Origin: Telluribacter roseus
GTDB lineage: Bacteria > Bacteroidota > Bacteroidia > Cytophagales > Spirosomataceae
DNA: 64,000 bases
Direction of reading: 5' to 3'
Assembly: GCF_017355915.2 (NCBI RefSeq)
Contig: NZ_JAFEUV020000010.1
Span: forward strand, 62,001 to 126,000
The translations under genes were made by a program, and so were the position numbers. The notes beneath the pieces are model-generated. The model was not told where the DNA came from, made no database searches, and saw nothing but the letters and a program-made list of their open reading frames with translations. This document shows, in pieces, positions 27,824 through 36,449 of this stretch (its first letter is position 1; each line of letters opens with the position of its first letter).

Positions 27824-28467
27824 CAGGGAATATTCATGTACTTGTGGGTCTGTAACGACATTTGCCACTTCGGATTGCATTTGATGTACTCAATTATATG
27901 CGGAAGCACGCGCTCCGACCGGCTCCATTCCGGCTGCAGCAACAGCACACAGTCATCAGATACCCGGGAGGCATGCTCTTCTGCAAACGCAAAATCACTG
28001 GAATTATAGATGATTACTTTCAGCTCGTTGGCTGCCGCATAAATACTTTCGTGCGGCGCTTTGAATTTCTTGGGAGAAAAACACACCCAGTCCCAGAGCC
28101 CGCTCACCGGATGGGCACCAGAAGTTTCGATGTTGGTTTTGAAACCGGCCTGCTTCAACTGGCTCGTTAACTCGTCGAGGTTGTACATCAGGGGCTCTCC
28201 CCCCGTTATGACCGCCAGCCGACCGGGGTAGCGCAGTGCTCCTTCTACGATACTTTCTATGGAATACTTAGGATGAACATCCGCATCCCACGACTCCTTC
28301 ACATCGCACCAGTGACAGCCCACGTCACATCCGCCCAGACGAATGAAGTAGGCAGCCTTGCCACTGTGGGAACCCTCCCCCTGTAAGGTATAAAAAGCCT
28401 CCATGACGGGAAGCTGAGCTGATTGCTTATCTATGATCAATGATTCGAAATTCTCTACGGTATTCAT
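27823..28467 (-). CDS. queE: 7-carboxy-7-deazaguanine synthase QueE
   Basis: A radical-SAM enzyme converting 6-carboxytetrahydropterin to 7-carboxy-7-deazaguanine in queuosine precursor synthesis. About 214 residues from ATG 28467; an in-frame ATG at 28500 is also possible. The cluster motif is GGCDVGCHWCDVKESW near residue 45 (Cys-x3-Cys-x2-Cys), followed by VITGGEPLMYNL near 85. No other queuosine gene is in the window. It overlaps the OmpA-family gene by one base. Confidence 0.94.
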   Translation of the reverse strand: MNTVENFESLIIDKQSAQLPVMEAFYTLQGEGSHSGKAAYFIRLGGCDVGCHWCDVKESWDADVHPKYSIESIVEGALRYPGRLAVITGGEPLMYNLDELTSQLKQAGFKTNIETSGAHPVSGLWDWVCFSPKKFKAPHESIYAAANELKVIIYNSSDFAFAEEHASRVSDDCVLLLQPEWSRSERVLPHIIEYIKCNPKWQMSLQTHKYMNIP

Positions 28468-28569
28468 GGTAGTCTGGCTCACTGAGGAGAGTATTTGCAA
28501 TGGTTACTAACTGAGTAAAACTAAATTTTTCAACGGCGGGTTTCATAGGTATATAACCTTGCCATTAGA

Positions 28570-29607
28570 ATGCCCAAAGTTATCAAATCCAGCCGATCTT
28601 TCCCGGACTCCCTGCTCAACCCGCTCCGCCAGACTGGTGATGTGGAGGCGGATGCAGTAATTAGTCAAGTCGCAGAACAGGGAGGCCACCCGGTGGTAGG
28701 CAGCCTCATGAAGTACCTGACCGACTACGAAAATCTGAGTCTGGAAGGACAACCTATCGCTGTTAGGGAATTTATCACGCAGCAAAGTACCCTATCTAAC
28801 GGTACTGATTTGCAAACCTTTAACAAAGGTATCCATTTTTTCTGGCAACACTATCGCCTGATCTCCCTCCTGCTGGGCACCTACTCGCTGCCCTACTGCT
28901 ACGCCGGAGCCAACGGAGCCCAGGTACTCTGGATTTCGGAGCGGATCAAGTCCATGACCTACCAGCGTCTGGAGGAGACGGGCGCTTTTGTGTTTGGCAT
29001 TATGCAGGAGAAAGACTGGACCAACGGCCGTAATTTTATCCGCATCGCCAAGGTCCGGCTACTGCACGCGGCCGTGAGATGGTATACTCTAAGGAGTGAA
29101 CGCTGGAATCTGGACTGGGGGTATCCCATCTGTCAGGAGGATATGGCAGGTACCAACCTAGCCTTTTCGTACATCATCATCCGGGGGTTGCGCCAGCTCA
29201 ACCAATCCACCACGGATGCCGGAGAGGAAGCCTACCTGTACTTCTGGAATGTAGTGGGTCAGTTGCTGGGGGTAAAAGAAGAGATCCTGCCCCACAATCT
29301 GCGCGAGGCTTACCATCTAGGCCAGGCTATTGCACGCAGGCAGTTCCGCCCCTCCGAAGCAGGCAAGGGACTTACCCGGGCGCTCCTGCAGGTCATGGAG
29401 CAGCAAACGCCCCAGCCCTCGCTGCGCAACTTGCCGGCGGCTCAGATGCGGTACTTTCTGGGGGATGAACTGGCCAACCTGCTGGACGTACCTCAGGTGG
29501 AGTGGGAAGACCGTTTCCTGCGGCTTTTCTATCAGGTCCCCTTATTTCCCCAGCTGCTTACGCTGCAACAGCCCGACTCTCCCGTCATGGAAAAGTACTG
29601 GCGCTAA
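28570..29607 (+). CDS. Oxygenase MpaB family protein (DUF2236)
   Basis: A 345-residue helical protein of the MpaB/DUF2236 superfamily, which includes the haem-binding rubber oxygenase Lcp and fungal MpaB. Supporting segments are GNGRNFIR-like TNGRNFIRIAKVRLLHAAVRW near residue 155, with the family histidine, and GYPICQEDMAGTNLAFSYIIIRGL near 180. Its substrate is unknown. It is divergent from queE and ends 1 bp before the convergent phosphatase stop. Confidence 0.82.
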   Translation: MPKVIKSSRSFPDSLLNPLRQTGDVEADAVISQVAEQGGHPVVGSLMKYLTDYENLSLEGQPIAVREFITQQSTLSNGTDLQTFNKGIHFFWQHYRLISLLLGTYSLPYCYAGANGAQVLWISERIKSMTYQRLEETGAFVFGIMQEKDWTNGRNFIRIAKVRLLHAAVRWYTLRSERWNLDWGYPICQEDMAGTNLAFSYIIIRGLRQLNQSTTDAGEEAYLYFWNVVGQLLGVKEEILPHNLREAYHLGQAIARRQFRPSEAGKGLTRALLQVMEQQTPQPSLRNLPAAQMRYFLGDELANLLDVPQVEWEDRFLRLFYQVPLFPQLLTLQQPDSPVMEKYWR

Positions 29608-29608
29608 T

Positions 29609-30130
29609 CTACTCTGTCATAGCACCGTACGTACCCTCTGTTATAGTAATCTTAGCGGGTAGAAGAAGTCTCTTCTGTACCCTAACCCGGTACAGGTTGT
29701 CGTAGTCGCTTTCAGGTATGGCAGTCTGGCGGTGCGCTACCGGGAACTGGTCCAGCAGTGGCAACAGCGTGTTACTATGGCCGATAATCAGGGCGTTGCC
29801 TCTTTTGGTCTTCATCAGGTGACGAGCCGTTTCCCAGAGGGTATCGGTACTATAGGCACGGATAGGCAGGTTCAGCTCTTTAGCCAGGGGCTCGCCCGTA
29901 GAGCGAGTACGCAGGGTATTGGTAGAATAGATCGCCACGATATTTTTGGTACGAAGAGTATCCGCCAGCGCCTGGGCCCGCTGCTGACCCGCTGCCGTCA
30001 GAGGCGGATCGCCAGGAGGCGTTTGCGCTTTCTCGGCGTGTCGTACCAGGTAGATATGGGTAGTCGAACAACTCGCCATCAATACCATAGCAGCTACGCA
30101 TAAGGTGTTGCGAAACGGAATGAATTTCAT
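29609..30130 (-). CDS. Histidine phosphatase family lipoprotein
   Basis: About 173 residues from ATG 30130, which gives a lipoprotein signal (MKFIPFRNTLCVAAMVLMASC); a longer open frame upstream has no supporting features. It belongs to the phosphoglycerate-mutase-like superfamily, with the catalytic RHG-type motif as YLVRHAEKAQ near residue 30, STNTLRTRSTGEPLA near 85 and the second His in ALIIGHSNTLLPL near 130. The outer location suggests a periplasmic or surface phosphatase. Substrate unknown. Confidence 0.85.
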   Translation of the reverse strand: MKFIPFRNTLCVAAMVLMASCSTTHIYLVRHAEKAQTPPGDPPLTAAGQQRAQALADTLRTKNIVAIYSTNTLRTRSTGEPLAKELNLPIRAYSTDTLWETARHLMKTKRGNALIIGHSNTLLPLLDQFPVAHRQTAIPESDYDNLYRVRVQKRLLLPAKITITEGTYGAMTE

Positions 30131-30202
30131 AAAAACTGGATTTGTATAGTAGATAGATACAATAGTAATAACAAAAACCTGGCAGAGTAGCATCTTTGCA
30201 CC

Positions 30203-31552
30203 ATGAATCAACCAACCGTATTCCAACAGGAAGCCATCTGTGCCCTGGCTACCCCTTCCGGAGTGGGAGCCATCGCTGTGATCCGGGTATCCGGACAGGG
30301 CGCTATCGATATTGTTAATAGTATATTTAAAGGCAAAGATCTCAGCCAGGCCGAGAGCCATACGGTACACTTCGGTACTATCCGCGACGGTGCCACACTA
30401 GTGGATGAAGTACTGGTGACGGTATTCCGAACGCCCCGCTCCTTTACCCGGGAAGACGCCATTGAAATCTCCTGCCACGGATCTGACTACATCATCCGGC
30501 AAATCATCAAGCTCCTCGTCAAACAGGGCGCCCGCATAGCCCGTCCGGGCGAGTTTACGCAGCGGGCCTTCCTCAATGGTCAGTTTGATCTGGTACAGGC
30601 CGAAGCCGTTGCCGACCTCATCGCCGCTGATTCCGAAACCAGCCACCGCACGGCACTCAACCAGCTGCGCGGGGGATTCTCGAAAAAGCTGGCGTCGCTG
30701 CGCGAAGAGTTGATCCACTTCGCTTCCCTGGTCGAACTGGAACTTGACTTCGGGGAAGAGGACGTAGAGTTTGCCCAGCGCGACGACCTGCGCAATCTGA
30801 TCCACTCCCTGCAGCGCACCATAGCTCCGCTCATTGAATCCTTTGACTACGGTAATGCCATCAAGGATGGCGTACCGGTGGCGATCATTGGTTCACCCAA
30901 TGTAGGTAAGTCTACCCTGCTCAACGCCCTGCTCAACGAAGAGAAGGCCATCGTGACCAGCATAGCCGGTACTACCCGCGACGTCATCGAAGATACCATG
31001 GTACTGAACGGCCTCAAATTCCGCTTCATCGACACCGCCGGTATCCGCGAAACGCAGGACCTGGTAGAGTCGATGGGGATCGAGCGCTCGCGTAAGGCCA
31101 TGGAGAAGGCGGACATCGTACTGCTCTTATTCGACAGCCCCGAAACCTTTGCTGATATACAGGTGCTGGCGGAGAGCTTACCTGCTGACAAAAGGGTACT
31201 GTGGGTGCAGAATAAGGTAGATGTGTCTGAGCTCCGACTCATGGATGATGCACTCCCCATCTCGGCCCAGACCCAGCAAGGACTCGAGGTACTTAAAGAA
31301 ACCATCGTGGCTCAGGTACAAAAGCAGGCGGCCTCAGATACAGTAGTAACGAACCTACGGCACTACGAGCACCTACTTAAGACGCAGGCTGCCCTCGATG
31401 ATGTACTGAATGGATTGGATATGGGTATCACTGGAGACTTCCTGGCGCAGGACATCCGCCTGGCCCTGCACCACCTCGGAGAGATCACAGGCACCATCGT
31501 GAATGACGACCTGTTAGCGAATATATTCTCGAAGTTTTGTATTGGAAAGTAA
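30203..31552 (+). CDS. mnmE: tRNA uridine-5-carboxymethylaminomethyl(34) synthesis GTPase MnmE
   Basis: A 449-residue GTPase that with MnmG modifies the wobble uridine of certain tRNAs. The N-terminal formyl-THF-binding domain starts EAICALATPSGVGAIAVIRVSG. The G domain sits at about 215-380, with G1 GSPNVGKSTLLN, G2/G3 GTTRDVIED...DTAGIRET and G4 QNKVD. The C-terminus is the universally conserved FCIGK, with the catalytic Cys. The last six codons (TTT TGT ATT GGA AAG TAA) double as the attachment site of the genomic island that begins here; the gene itself is intact. Confidence 0.97.
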   Translation: MNQPTVFQQEAICALATPSGVGAIAVIRVSGQGAIDIVNSIFKGKDLSQAESHTVHFGTIRDGATLVDEVLVTVFRTPRSFTREDAIEISCHGSDYIIRQIIKLLVKQGARIARPGEFTQRAFLNGQFDLVQAEAVADLIAADSETSHRTALNQLRGGFSKKLASLREELIHFASLVELELDFGEEDVEFAQRDDLRNLIHSLQRTIAPLIESFDYGNAIKDGVPVAIIGSPNVGKSTLLNALLNEEKAIVTSIAGTTRDVIEDTMVLNGLKFRFIDTAGIRETQDLVESMGIERSRKAMEKADIVLLLFDSPETFADIQVLAESLPADKRVLWVQNKVDVSELRLMDDALPISAQTQQGLEVLKETIVAQVQKQAASDTVVTNLRHYEHLLKTQAALDDVLNGLDMGITGDFLAQDIRLALHHLGEITGTIVNDDLLANIFSKFCIGK

Positions 31553-31553
31553 C
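31535..31553 (+). repeat. attL: mnmE 3' end direct repeat
   Basis: TTTTGTATTGGAAAGTAAC, the final codons of mnmE plus one base. The 16 bases from 31538 are repeated exactly at 60060-60075; counting the preceding bases, 18 of 19 match. The same gene end is used by SGI1-type islands in other bacteria, which supports site-specific integration. Confidence 0.9.
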
Positions 31554-31597
31554 AGAACAAAATATACAAGTACCAAATCATACTAAATTGCACTTAT

Positions 31598-31621
31598 AAG
31601 CCTCTCTATGAGGCTTTTTTT
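31598..31621 (+). terminator. Terminator at island left end, now serving mnmE
   Basis: Seven-base stem AAGCCTC/GAGGCTT around five bases, followed by a T-run. It is element DNA but lies 46 bp after the mnmE stop, replacing the original terminator now at 60103-60139. Confidence 0.85.
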
Positions 31622-31676
31622 ATTGTCTTTACCTATATTTAGTTAATATCTAGTATGTGTTTATTTTGTTCTTTTT

Positions 31677-31714
31677 TGTACCTTAGCTGTACCTAACAGA
31701 GCTATTTTGTACCT
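31677..31714. repeat. Three TGTACCT repeats near attL
   Basis: TGTACCT occurs at 31677, 31688 and 31708 (spacings 11 and 20 bp). TGTACCC occurs at 59991, near attR. The spacing near helical multiples and the position between att site and integrase fit arm-type integrase or excisionase sites. That role is inference. Confidence 0.45.
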
Positions 31715-31739
31715 CATACCCCTGAATGGGCGAGATTAT

Positions 31740-31789
31740 GTCACATGATGACACACTATGGCACAATTAGACACATCATGACACATATT
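31740..31789. repeat. Five tandem 10-bp repeats upstream of the HTH gene
   Basis: Five consecutive 10-mers of the form G-N-CACA-NN-A/T-T (GTCACATGAT, GACACACTAT, GGCACAATTA, GACACATCAT, GACACATATT) end 16 bp before the start codon at 31806. One repeat per helical turn would place a bound protein on one DNA face, as for an autoregulatory operator or integrase arm sites. Confidence 0.7.
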
Positions 31790-31805
31790 AAAAGCAGGCA
31801 CAGTT

Positions 31806-32366
31806 ATGTCTTCAACCATTAGGATAAACCGGATTTGTGAGTTCTGCGGAGCAGAGTTTACAGCCCGCACTACCGTTACAGGCTACTGCTCTGATCCTTG
31901 TAGAAAGAGGGCTTATAAGGCCCGTAAAAGAGGCGAAAAGGTGGAGACCAGTCACCAGCAGACAAAGGCAGTGAAAGACCGGCCTATGGAAGCAATCAAA
32001 GCCCGGGAATTCCTAAGTATAGCAGACACCGCTGCACTGGTGGGAATAAGCAGACGGACCCTCTACCGGGTCATTGAGCGGAAGGGTATACAAGTTGGCA
32101 AAGTAGGTAGCCGGACCATCATCCGGCGTTCAGATATCGACCGGCTCTTCGAGCAGCCCGAGCCAATAGTTTTCAAAGTGGAGTCACCATCTATAAAGAA
32201 GGAGTTCCAGGAGTCTGACTTCTATTCCCTAACTGAGATCAAATCAAAGTTTAACCTCACAGAATCAACGCTGTACAACCTCATCCGACGTAATGGGGTA
32301 GAAAGGGTGCAGCGGGGTAAGTTTATATACGTAGATCGGGCAACCATAGACAAACTATTACAGTAA
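31806..32366 (+). CDS. Helix-turn-helix DNA-binding protein with zinc-finger start
   Basis: A 186-residue protein with three parts. The N-terminus is a zinc-ribbon-like segment CEFCGAEFTAR...YCSDPCRKRAYKAR. Two excisionase/MerR-type helix-turn-helix domains follow: LSIADTAALVGISRRTLYRVIERKG (about 60-110) and YSLTEIKSKFNLTESTLYNLIRRNG (about 138-185). It is 18 bp upstream of the integrase and 16 bp downstream of five tandem repeats. It is probably the regulator or recombination-directionality factor of the island. Confidence 0.85.
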   Translation: MSSTIRINRICEFCGAEFTARTTVTGYCSDPCRKRAYKARKRGEKVETSHQQTKAVKDRPMEAIKAREFLSIADTAALVGISRRTLYRVIERKGIQVGKVGSRTIIRRSDIDRLFEQPEPIVFKVESPSIKKEFQESDFYSLTEIKSKFNLTESTLYNLIRRNGVERVQRGKFIYVDRATIDKLLQ

Positions 32367-32384
32367 TCAAAACCATTCACCTGT

Positions 32385-33509
32385 ATGACAAAGGTTAAGC
32401 TAAGGAAGAAGTCAATGACAGACAACAGGCATAGTCTGTACCTGGACTACTATCCGCCAATTCCTAATGAAGAAACAGGAAAACCTACCCGGCGGGAGTT
32501 CTTAAAGCTCTTTATATACGACAAGCCAAAGAATCCATTTGAGAAGGAGCATAACAAAAATACAATGGCACTGGCTGAGGCCATTAAGGGGCAAAGGCAG
32601 TCTTCAATCCAGAACCAGAATTATGGATTTATCAGCAATCCTTCAGAAAAGGGAGACTTTGTAGAATATTTCAGACAGTTAGCCGCAAAGCGCAAAGGAC
32701 CTAACTCTGACAACTGGCAGTCTTCGCTCAAATACCTGGTAGCTTTTACGGGTGGAAAATTACCGTTCAAGGATTTAACATTAAAAATGTGTGATGACTT
32801 TCGGGAGTACCTGCAATCATCACCAACCAACCGTAGCAGCAAGAAAACGCTGGCCCAAAACTCCGCCCACTCCTATTTCAATAAGTTCAAAGCTGCCCTG
32901 AAACAAGCCTATAAAGAAGGGCATCTAAAAACAGATTTGAATGGTAGGGTGGACGGGATCAAGCAGGCCGAAACCAACCGGCAGTTCCTGACGCTCGAAG
33001 AACTGAACAAGTTGGCAAATACAGATTGTGAATTACCTCAACTAAAACAGGCAGCTCTTTTTTCAGCTCTAACAGGACTCAGGTATTCAGATATTGAAAA
33101 GCTGTTATGGAGTGAGATCCAGTACAGCCAGGAGAGCGGGTTTTCAATCCGCTTCAGGCAAAAGAAAACAAAAGGAATGGAGGTTTTACCCATTTCAGAG
33201 CAGGCAGTTTCGCTATTGGGAGAACGAGGTGAGCCTGAGAAAAGGATCTTCAGTGGATTGGTATATTCAGCTTGGACAAATCTAAAACTCAGAGAGTGGA
33301 TTCTGGATTCCGGAATAAAAAAGAAGGGAATCACCTTTCACTCGTTCCGCCATACCTATGCTACCTTACAACTTGAACTGGGTACCGACATTTACACGCT
33401 TTCAAAGATGCTAGGACATCGGGACTTGAAGACGACCCAGATTTACGCAAAGATTGTAGATAAAACCAAACAGCAGGCAGCAAACCGTATAAAGATTGAT
33501 TTTATATAA
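32385..33509 (+). CDS. Tyrosine site-specific integrase
   Basis: A 374-residue phage-type integrase with a SAM-like core-binding domain at about 95-200 and a catalytic domain after it. The catalytic set is visible: Arg233 in TGLRYSDIEKL, a likely Lys near 260, His319 and Arg322 in HSFRHTYATL, His345 in LGHRDL, and the nucleophile Tyr354 in TTQIYAKI. All are present, so it should be active. It sits 0.8 kb from attL and presumably recombines the mnmE-end site. Confidence 0.95.
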   Translation: MTKVKLRKKSMTDNRHSLYLDYYPPIPNEETGKPTRREFLKLFIYDKPKNPFEKEHNKNTMALAEAIKGQRQSSIQNQNYGFISNPSEKGDFVEYFRQLAAKRKGPNSDNWQSSLKYLVAFTGGKLPFKDLTLKMCDDFREYLQSSPTNRSSKKTLAQNSAHSYFNKFKAALKQAYKEGHLKTDLNGRVDGIKQAETNRQFLTLEELNKLANTDCELPQLKQAALFSALTGLRYSDIEKLLWSEIQYSQESGFSIRFRQKKTKGMEVLPISEQAVSLLGERGEPEKRIFSGLVYSAWTNLKLREWILDSGIKKKGITFHSFRHTYATLQLELGTDIYTLSKMLGHRDLKTTQIYAKIVDKTKQQAANRIKIDFI

Positions 33510-33526
33510 AATTCATTAATGAGCTG

Positions 33527-34660
33527 ATGGAAGCTAAAAGAGACATATTCGGCTACCTATACTATGAGGCAGACCTCGACCACTGGCTGACTTATACTAA
33601 TTTCGACAACCCTTATGAGCGTATTCTTAGGACCTATGACGGGAACGGAATTGAGTGGGTCAATATTGACTTCCGATCTTTTGACGCTGACAAAATTAAA
33701 AACTTACATTTTAGTGGATACCGAGGTGGAATACAAATATTTTCCCCAGAACGTGAAGAAAAAATAATCACAAAAGAGGAACCATACTACATCCTTTATC
33801 AAAAAGAAAAGTACGGGGATGCCATTTATGAATGGATGAAGAACCGATATAAAAGGTATGTTGAACTAGCCTTTCGATGGTGTAAGGCGAAGTTCGCTAT
33901 ACATTACGCTGCTAGCCCTATATTTTTGAATAGCCAGAGTAAAATAGCAGAATCCCTAATAGACAAGATAGTATCATCCATAAAACCACATGTCTTTGGT
34001 TGGTACGTAGTTAGGCTCCCTATACTTATCCCAGATAACAATCCTAACCAATATGATGCAATAATTGAGGGTGCTTATCGCTACTATGATTGGTTACTTC
34101 AACTCCCCAAAGAGTATGAATTGCTTATAGAACTTCTACCAACAAGAGATGAGGTGAACGAAATCATCGACTTGTTTGACAATGAATTCTGGGGCTTTCG
34201 AGACCAAATATTGCCACTAATTACTTCTCCTAATAGACATCCTGAACATCATATACTTAAATGGCTGTATGAAAGCTTCCAAGGGATGGAAAGAGACTAC
34301 AACATAAACATGGCTTCCAGATTAAGTCCAAATCTTAACGGATTGGATAGTGGTAAAAAAGTATCAACAATCACCGTAGCAGAATTGGCTTTATATTATT
34401 GGTATGCAATTGAGGGTGGTGAGATTGACATCCTCAAAGAGGGACAAATTAAATTTTATAAAAAAGCTATTGAGCCCTACCCTGAGATGACAAGTTGGAG
34501 GAACTTCAGGAATCATTATACAAGGTTCTTTTATAGACAGAATAGGCTACAACGTCCTGAACTCATAGAAATGGCTATAAAAATGCTAAAAAATGCGAGG
34601 TACCTAAAAGCTTTAATAATGGCAGAAGATGAATACAAAATCTCGGTCCTTAAATCCTAG
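33527..34660 (+). CDS. Hypothetical island protein
   Basis: A 377-residue protein starting 17 bp after the integrase stop. I do not recognise a domain. It is rich in Tyr, Trp and charged residues, has no signal peptide or membrane span, and appears largely alpha-helical in its second half. Base composition is more AT-rich than the integrase, suggesting a separate origin. It may be a cargo gene using the integrase promoter. Confidence 0.65.
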   Translation: MEAKRDIFGYLYYEADLDHWLTYTNFDNPYERILRTYDGNGIEWVNIDFRSFDADKIKNLHFSGYRGGIQIFSPEREEKIITKEEPYYILYQKEKYGDAIYEWMKNRYKRYVELAFRWCKAKFAIHYAASPIFLNSQSKIAESLIDKIVSSIKPHVFGWYVVRLPILIPDNNPNQYDAIIEGAYRYYDWLLQLPKEYELLIELLPTRDEVNEIIDLFDNEFWGFRDQILPLITSPNRHPEHHILKWLYESFQGMERDYNINMASRLSPNLNGLDSGKKVSTITVAELALYYWYAIEGGEIDILKEGQIKFYKKAIEPYPEMTSWRNFRNHYTRFFYRQNRLQRPELIEMAIKMLKNARYLKALIMAEDEYKISVLKS

Positions 34661-34744
34661 CCAAAAAGTCAAACAATCACAAACAAGATTTAGCAATCAA
34701 ACATTATAAACGTAAATTATTGAATACCAGCTATTTACAAATAT

Positions 34745-34769
34745 ATCAGGCCCTGACGTCAGGCCTGAT
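34745..34769. repeat. 25-bp near-perfect palindrome
   Basis: ATCAGGCC, nine central bases containing TGACGTCA, then GGCCTGAT. It sits in the gap between the hypothetical gene and an excisionase-like HTH gene, 57 bp before the latter's start. It may be an operator, a terminator without T-run, or an origin element. Confidence 0.7.
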
Positions 34770-34825
34770 GCCCCCTGATAGCCTTAACTCTTCTTGACAT
34801 TTGCAGAAAATAATTATTTAAGCAT

Positions 34826-35167
34826 ATGTCAAATCCTTTTGAAATTATTGACCGACGATTATCAAATATCGAGGAACTTCTCCTTGATATTAAGCACACA
34901 TCTTTTGCATCCCTGACTCATCCTAAGGAGGAGGATGAGATGCTAACCGTCCAGCAGGCTGCCAAGCTGCTGGATCTAACGGTACCAACCGTATATGGCC
35001 ATGTACACAAGGCTAATATTCCCGTTTGCAAGCGCGGAAACAGATTGTACTTCTCCAAACATGAACTCACAGAATGGCTCAAAGCTGGACGTAGGAAAAC
35101 AGTAGACGAAATCCGGGACGAGGCAAGTCACTACAAAAAAGGAAAGGGGGTGAAAAATGGCCGCTAA
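34826..35167 (+). CDS. Excisionase-family helix-turn-helix protein
   Basis: A 113-residue DNA-binding protein. Residues about 38-90 are an HTH_17/excisionase domain (LTVQQAAKLLDLTVPTVYGHVHKANIPVCKRGNRLYFSKHELTEWL region). Its last 11 bp overlap the start of the RepA-like ATPase, implying co-translation. In Bacteroidota islands this gene type often precedes RepA-like and primase-like genes and controls excision or replication. Confidence 0.87.
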   Translation: MSNPFEIIDRRLSNIEELLLDIKHTSFASLTHPKEEDEMLTVQQAAKLLDLTVPTVYGHVHKANIPVCKRGNRLYFSKHELTEWLKAGRRKTVDEIRDEASHYKKGKGVKNGR

Positions 35168-36338
35168 CCAAGATCACCCCCAACCAGAAGAACAAGGTAA
35201 AGATAACAATTCTTCGACAAAAGCAGCCTTAAAACCTGATCTTTCAGGATTGCAATCACTACAAGATCACATGGAAGAGATTGCAAATTTCAAAGATACA
35301 CAAATCAGTGACACTAATATTGCTCCTACTTTGGAAGCATTCGCCCGCTTTCGAATTACTGATACTTCATCTATACCCCCTCCGATACCCGTTATCACCA
35401 TTAATGGTGAGATAATAAGTACAGAGGGCAACCTTACTACCATATCAGGAGCCGCTAAAAGCGGAAAAAGTGCCTTAACCTCCTTCATTATTGCCGGGGC
35501 AATTGTTAAATCCTCGTCTGAAATAACGGATGGTCTTCATGGTTTGACAGTTGAACCGAATACTGAGGATAAAGCCATCATACATATCGATACCGAACAG
35601 GCACTGCACAAGCACCAACACAATTTAAGAACAATATTAAGAAGGGCGGCACAAAGTACATGTCCTGACTACCTCCTATCCTATAATATTAGGGAATTGG
35701 ATATTAACCAATATCAATCCTGTACAGAGGGCATTTGTCAAGCGGCCAGCGAAAAGTTTGAAGGGATACATCTGATAATTATAGATGGGATAGCTGATTT
35801 TATTCGGGATGTAAATGACCCGGATGCAAGTAATGCTATTGTTAAATTCTTTGAAGGACTGGCTGTTCGTTATGCATGTCCAATCATAGTAATAGTACAT
35901 ACTAATCCTGGTAGCGATAAAGAGCGAGGTCACCTAGGGAGCCAATGCCAACGAAAGAGTGAAAGCGTAATTCAGGTAAAATCAGAGGGTGATGTCTCAT
36001 ACATCGAACCAAAGTTTTTAAGAATGGCCGGAAAAGGAGATATCCCTCAGCTTCAATTCACATACAGTAAGGAAAAAGGCTACCACGTTGATGCAGGTGT
36101 AAAACAGACCCAGCAGACTAACAAAGATAGTGAGCGTGTAGAGGATATTCTGAACATTTGTAAACAAATATTCAGTGGGCAAAAATCATATACCTATGGT
36201 GATGCTATTGAGAAGATAATGGCAGCTACCAAGAAAAAGAATCGTACGGCCAAAGATATTTTCAAGGAGGCAAGAGCACATGGATTTATTGAAGAAGGAG
36301 GAGATAGTAACTGGCGGCTAAGCACCGGTGCAAATTAA
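35157..36338 (+). CDS. RepA-like AAA ATPase (hexameric helicase family)
   Basis: A 393-residue RecA-fold ATPase. Walker A is SGAAKSGKSALTSF near residue 100. Walker B is IHLIIIDGIADFI near 205, followed by a sensor-like IVIVHTNPG and a GHLGSQCQRKSESV segment typical of RepA-like proteins of Bacteroidota mobile elements. The C-terminal 80 residues resemble a winged helix. Together with the DUF6371 protein downstream it forms a likely replication-initiation module for the excised element. The gene overlaps the HTH gene by 11 bp. Confidence 0.82.
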   Translation: MAANQDHPQPEEQGKDNNSSTKAALKPDLSGLQSLQDHMEEIANFKDTQISDTNIAPTLEAFARFRITDTSSIPPPIPVITINGEIISTEGNLTTISGAAKSGKSALTSFIIAGAIVKSSSEITDGLHGLTVEPNTEDKAIIHIDTEQALHKHQHNLRTILRRAAQSTCPDYLLSYNIRELDINQYQSCTEGICQAASEKFEGIHLIIIDGIADFIRDVNDPDASNAIVKFFEGLAVRYACPIIVIVHTNPGSDKERGHLGSQCQRKSESVIQVKSEGDVSYIEPKFLRMAGKGDIPQLQFTYSKEKGYHVDAGVKQTQQTNKDSERVEDILNICKQIFSGQKSYTYGDAIEKIMAATKKKNRTAKDIFKEARAHGFIEEGGDSNWRLSTGAN

Positions 36339-36416
36339 TCTGCACCGGTGCAAATGCACTAAACTACACTGGTGCATTTGTGCAACCAGGTATAGGCTCC
36401 TGCACCAGTTGCACCG
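36322..36416. repeat. Iteron-like TGCACC/GGTGCA cluster, candidate origin
   Basis: GCACCGGTGCAAAT occurs at 36322 and 36342, exactly 20 bp apart, and both carry the palindrome GCACCGGTGC. GGTGCA or TGCACC recur in either orientation at about 36371, 36401 and 36410. The cluster overlaps the ATPase stop and fills the gap before the DUF6371 gene. That is the usual place for an iteron origin or an autoregulatory site. Confidence 0.6.
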
Positions 36417-36449
36417 CGTTTTACTACTTCTATATAAAAGTTCCAAACC

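Noticed and set aside
31740..31789. CRISPR array
   Set aside because: Repeats are 10 bp with no spacers and no cas genes exist in the window.
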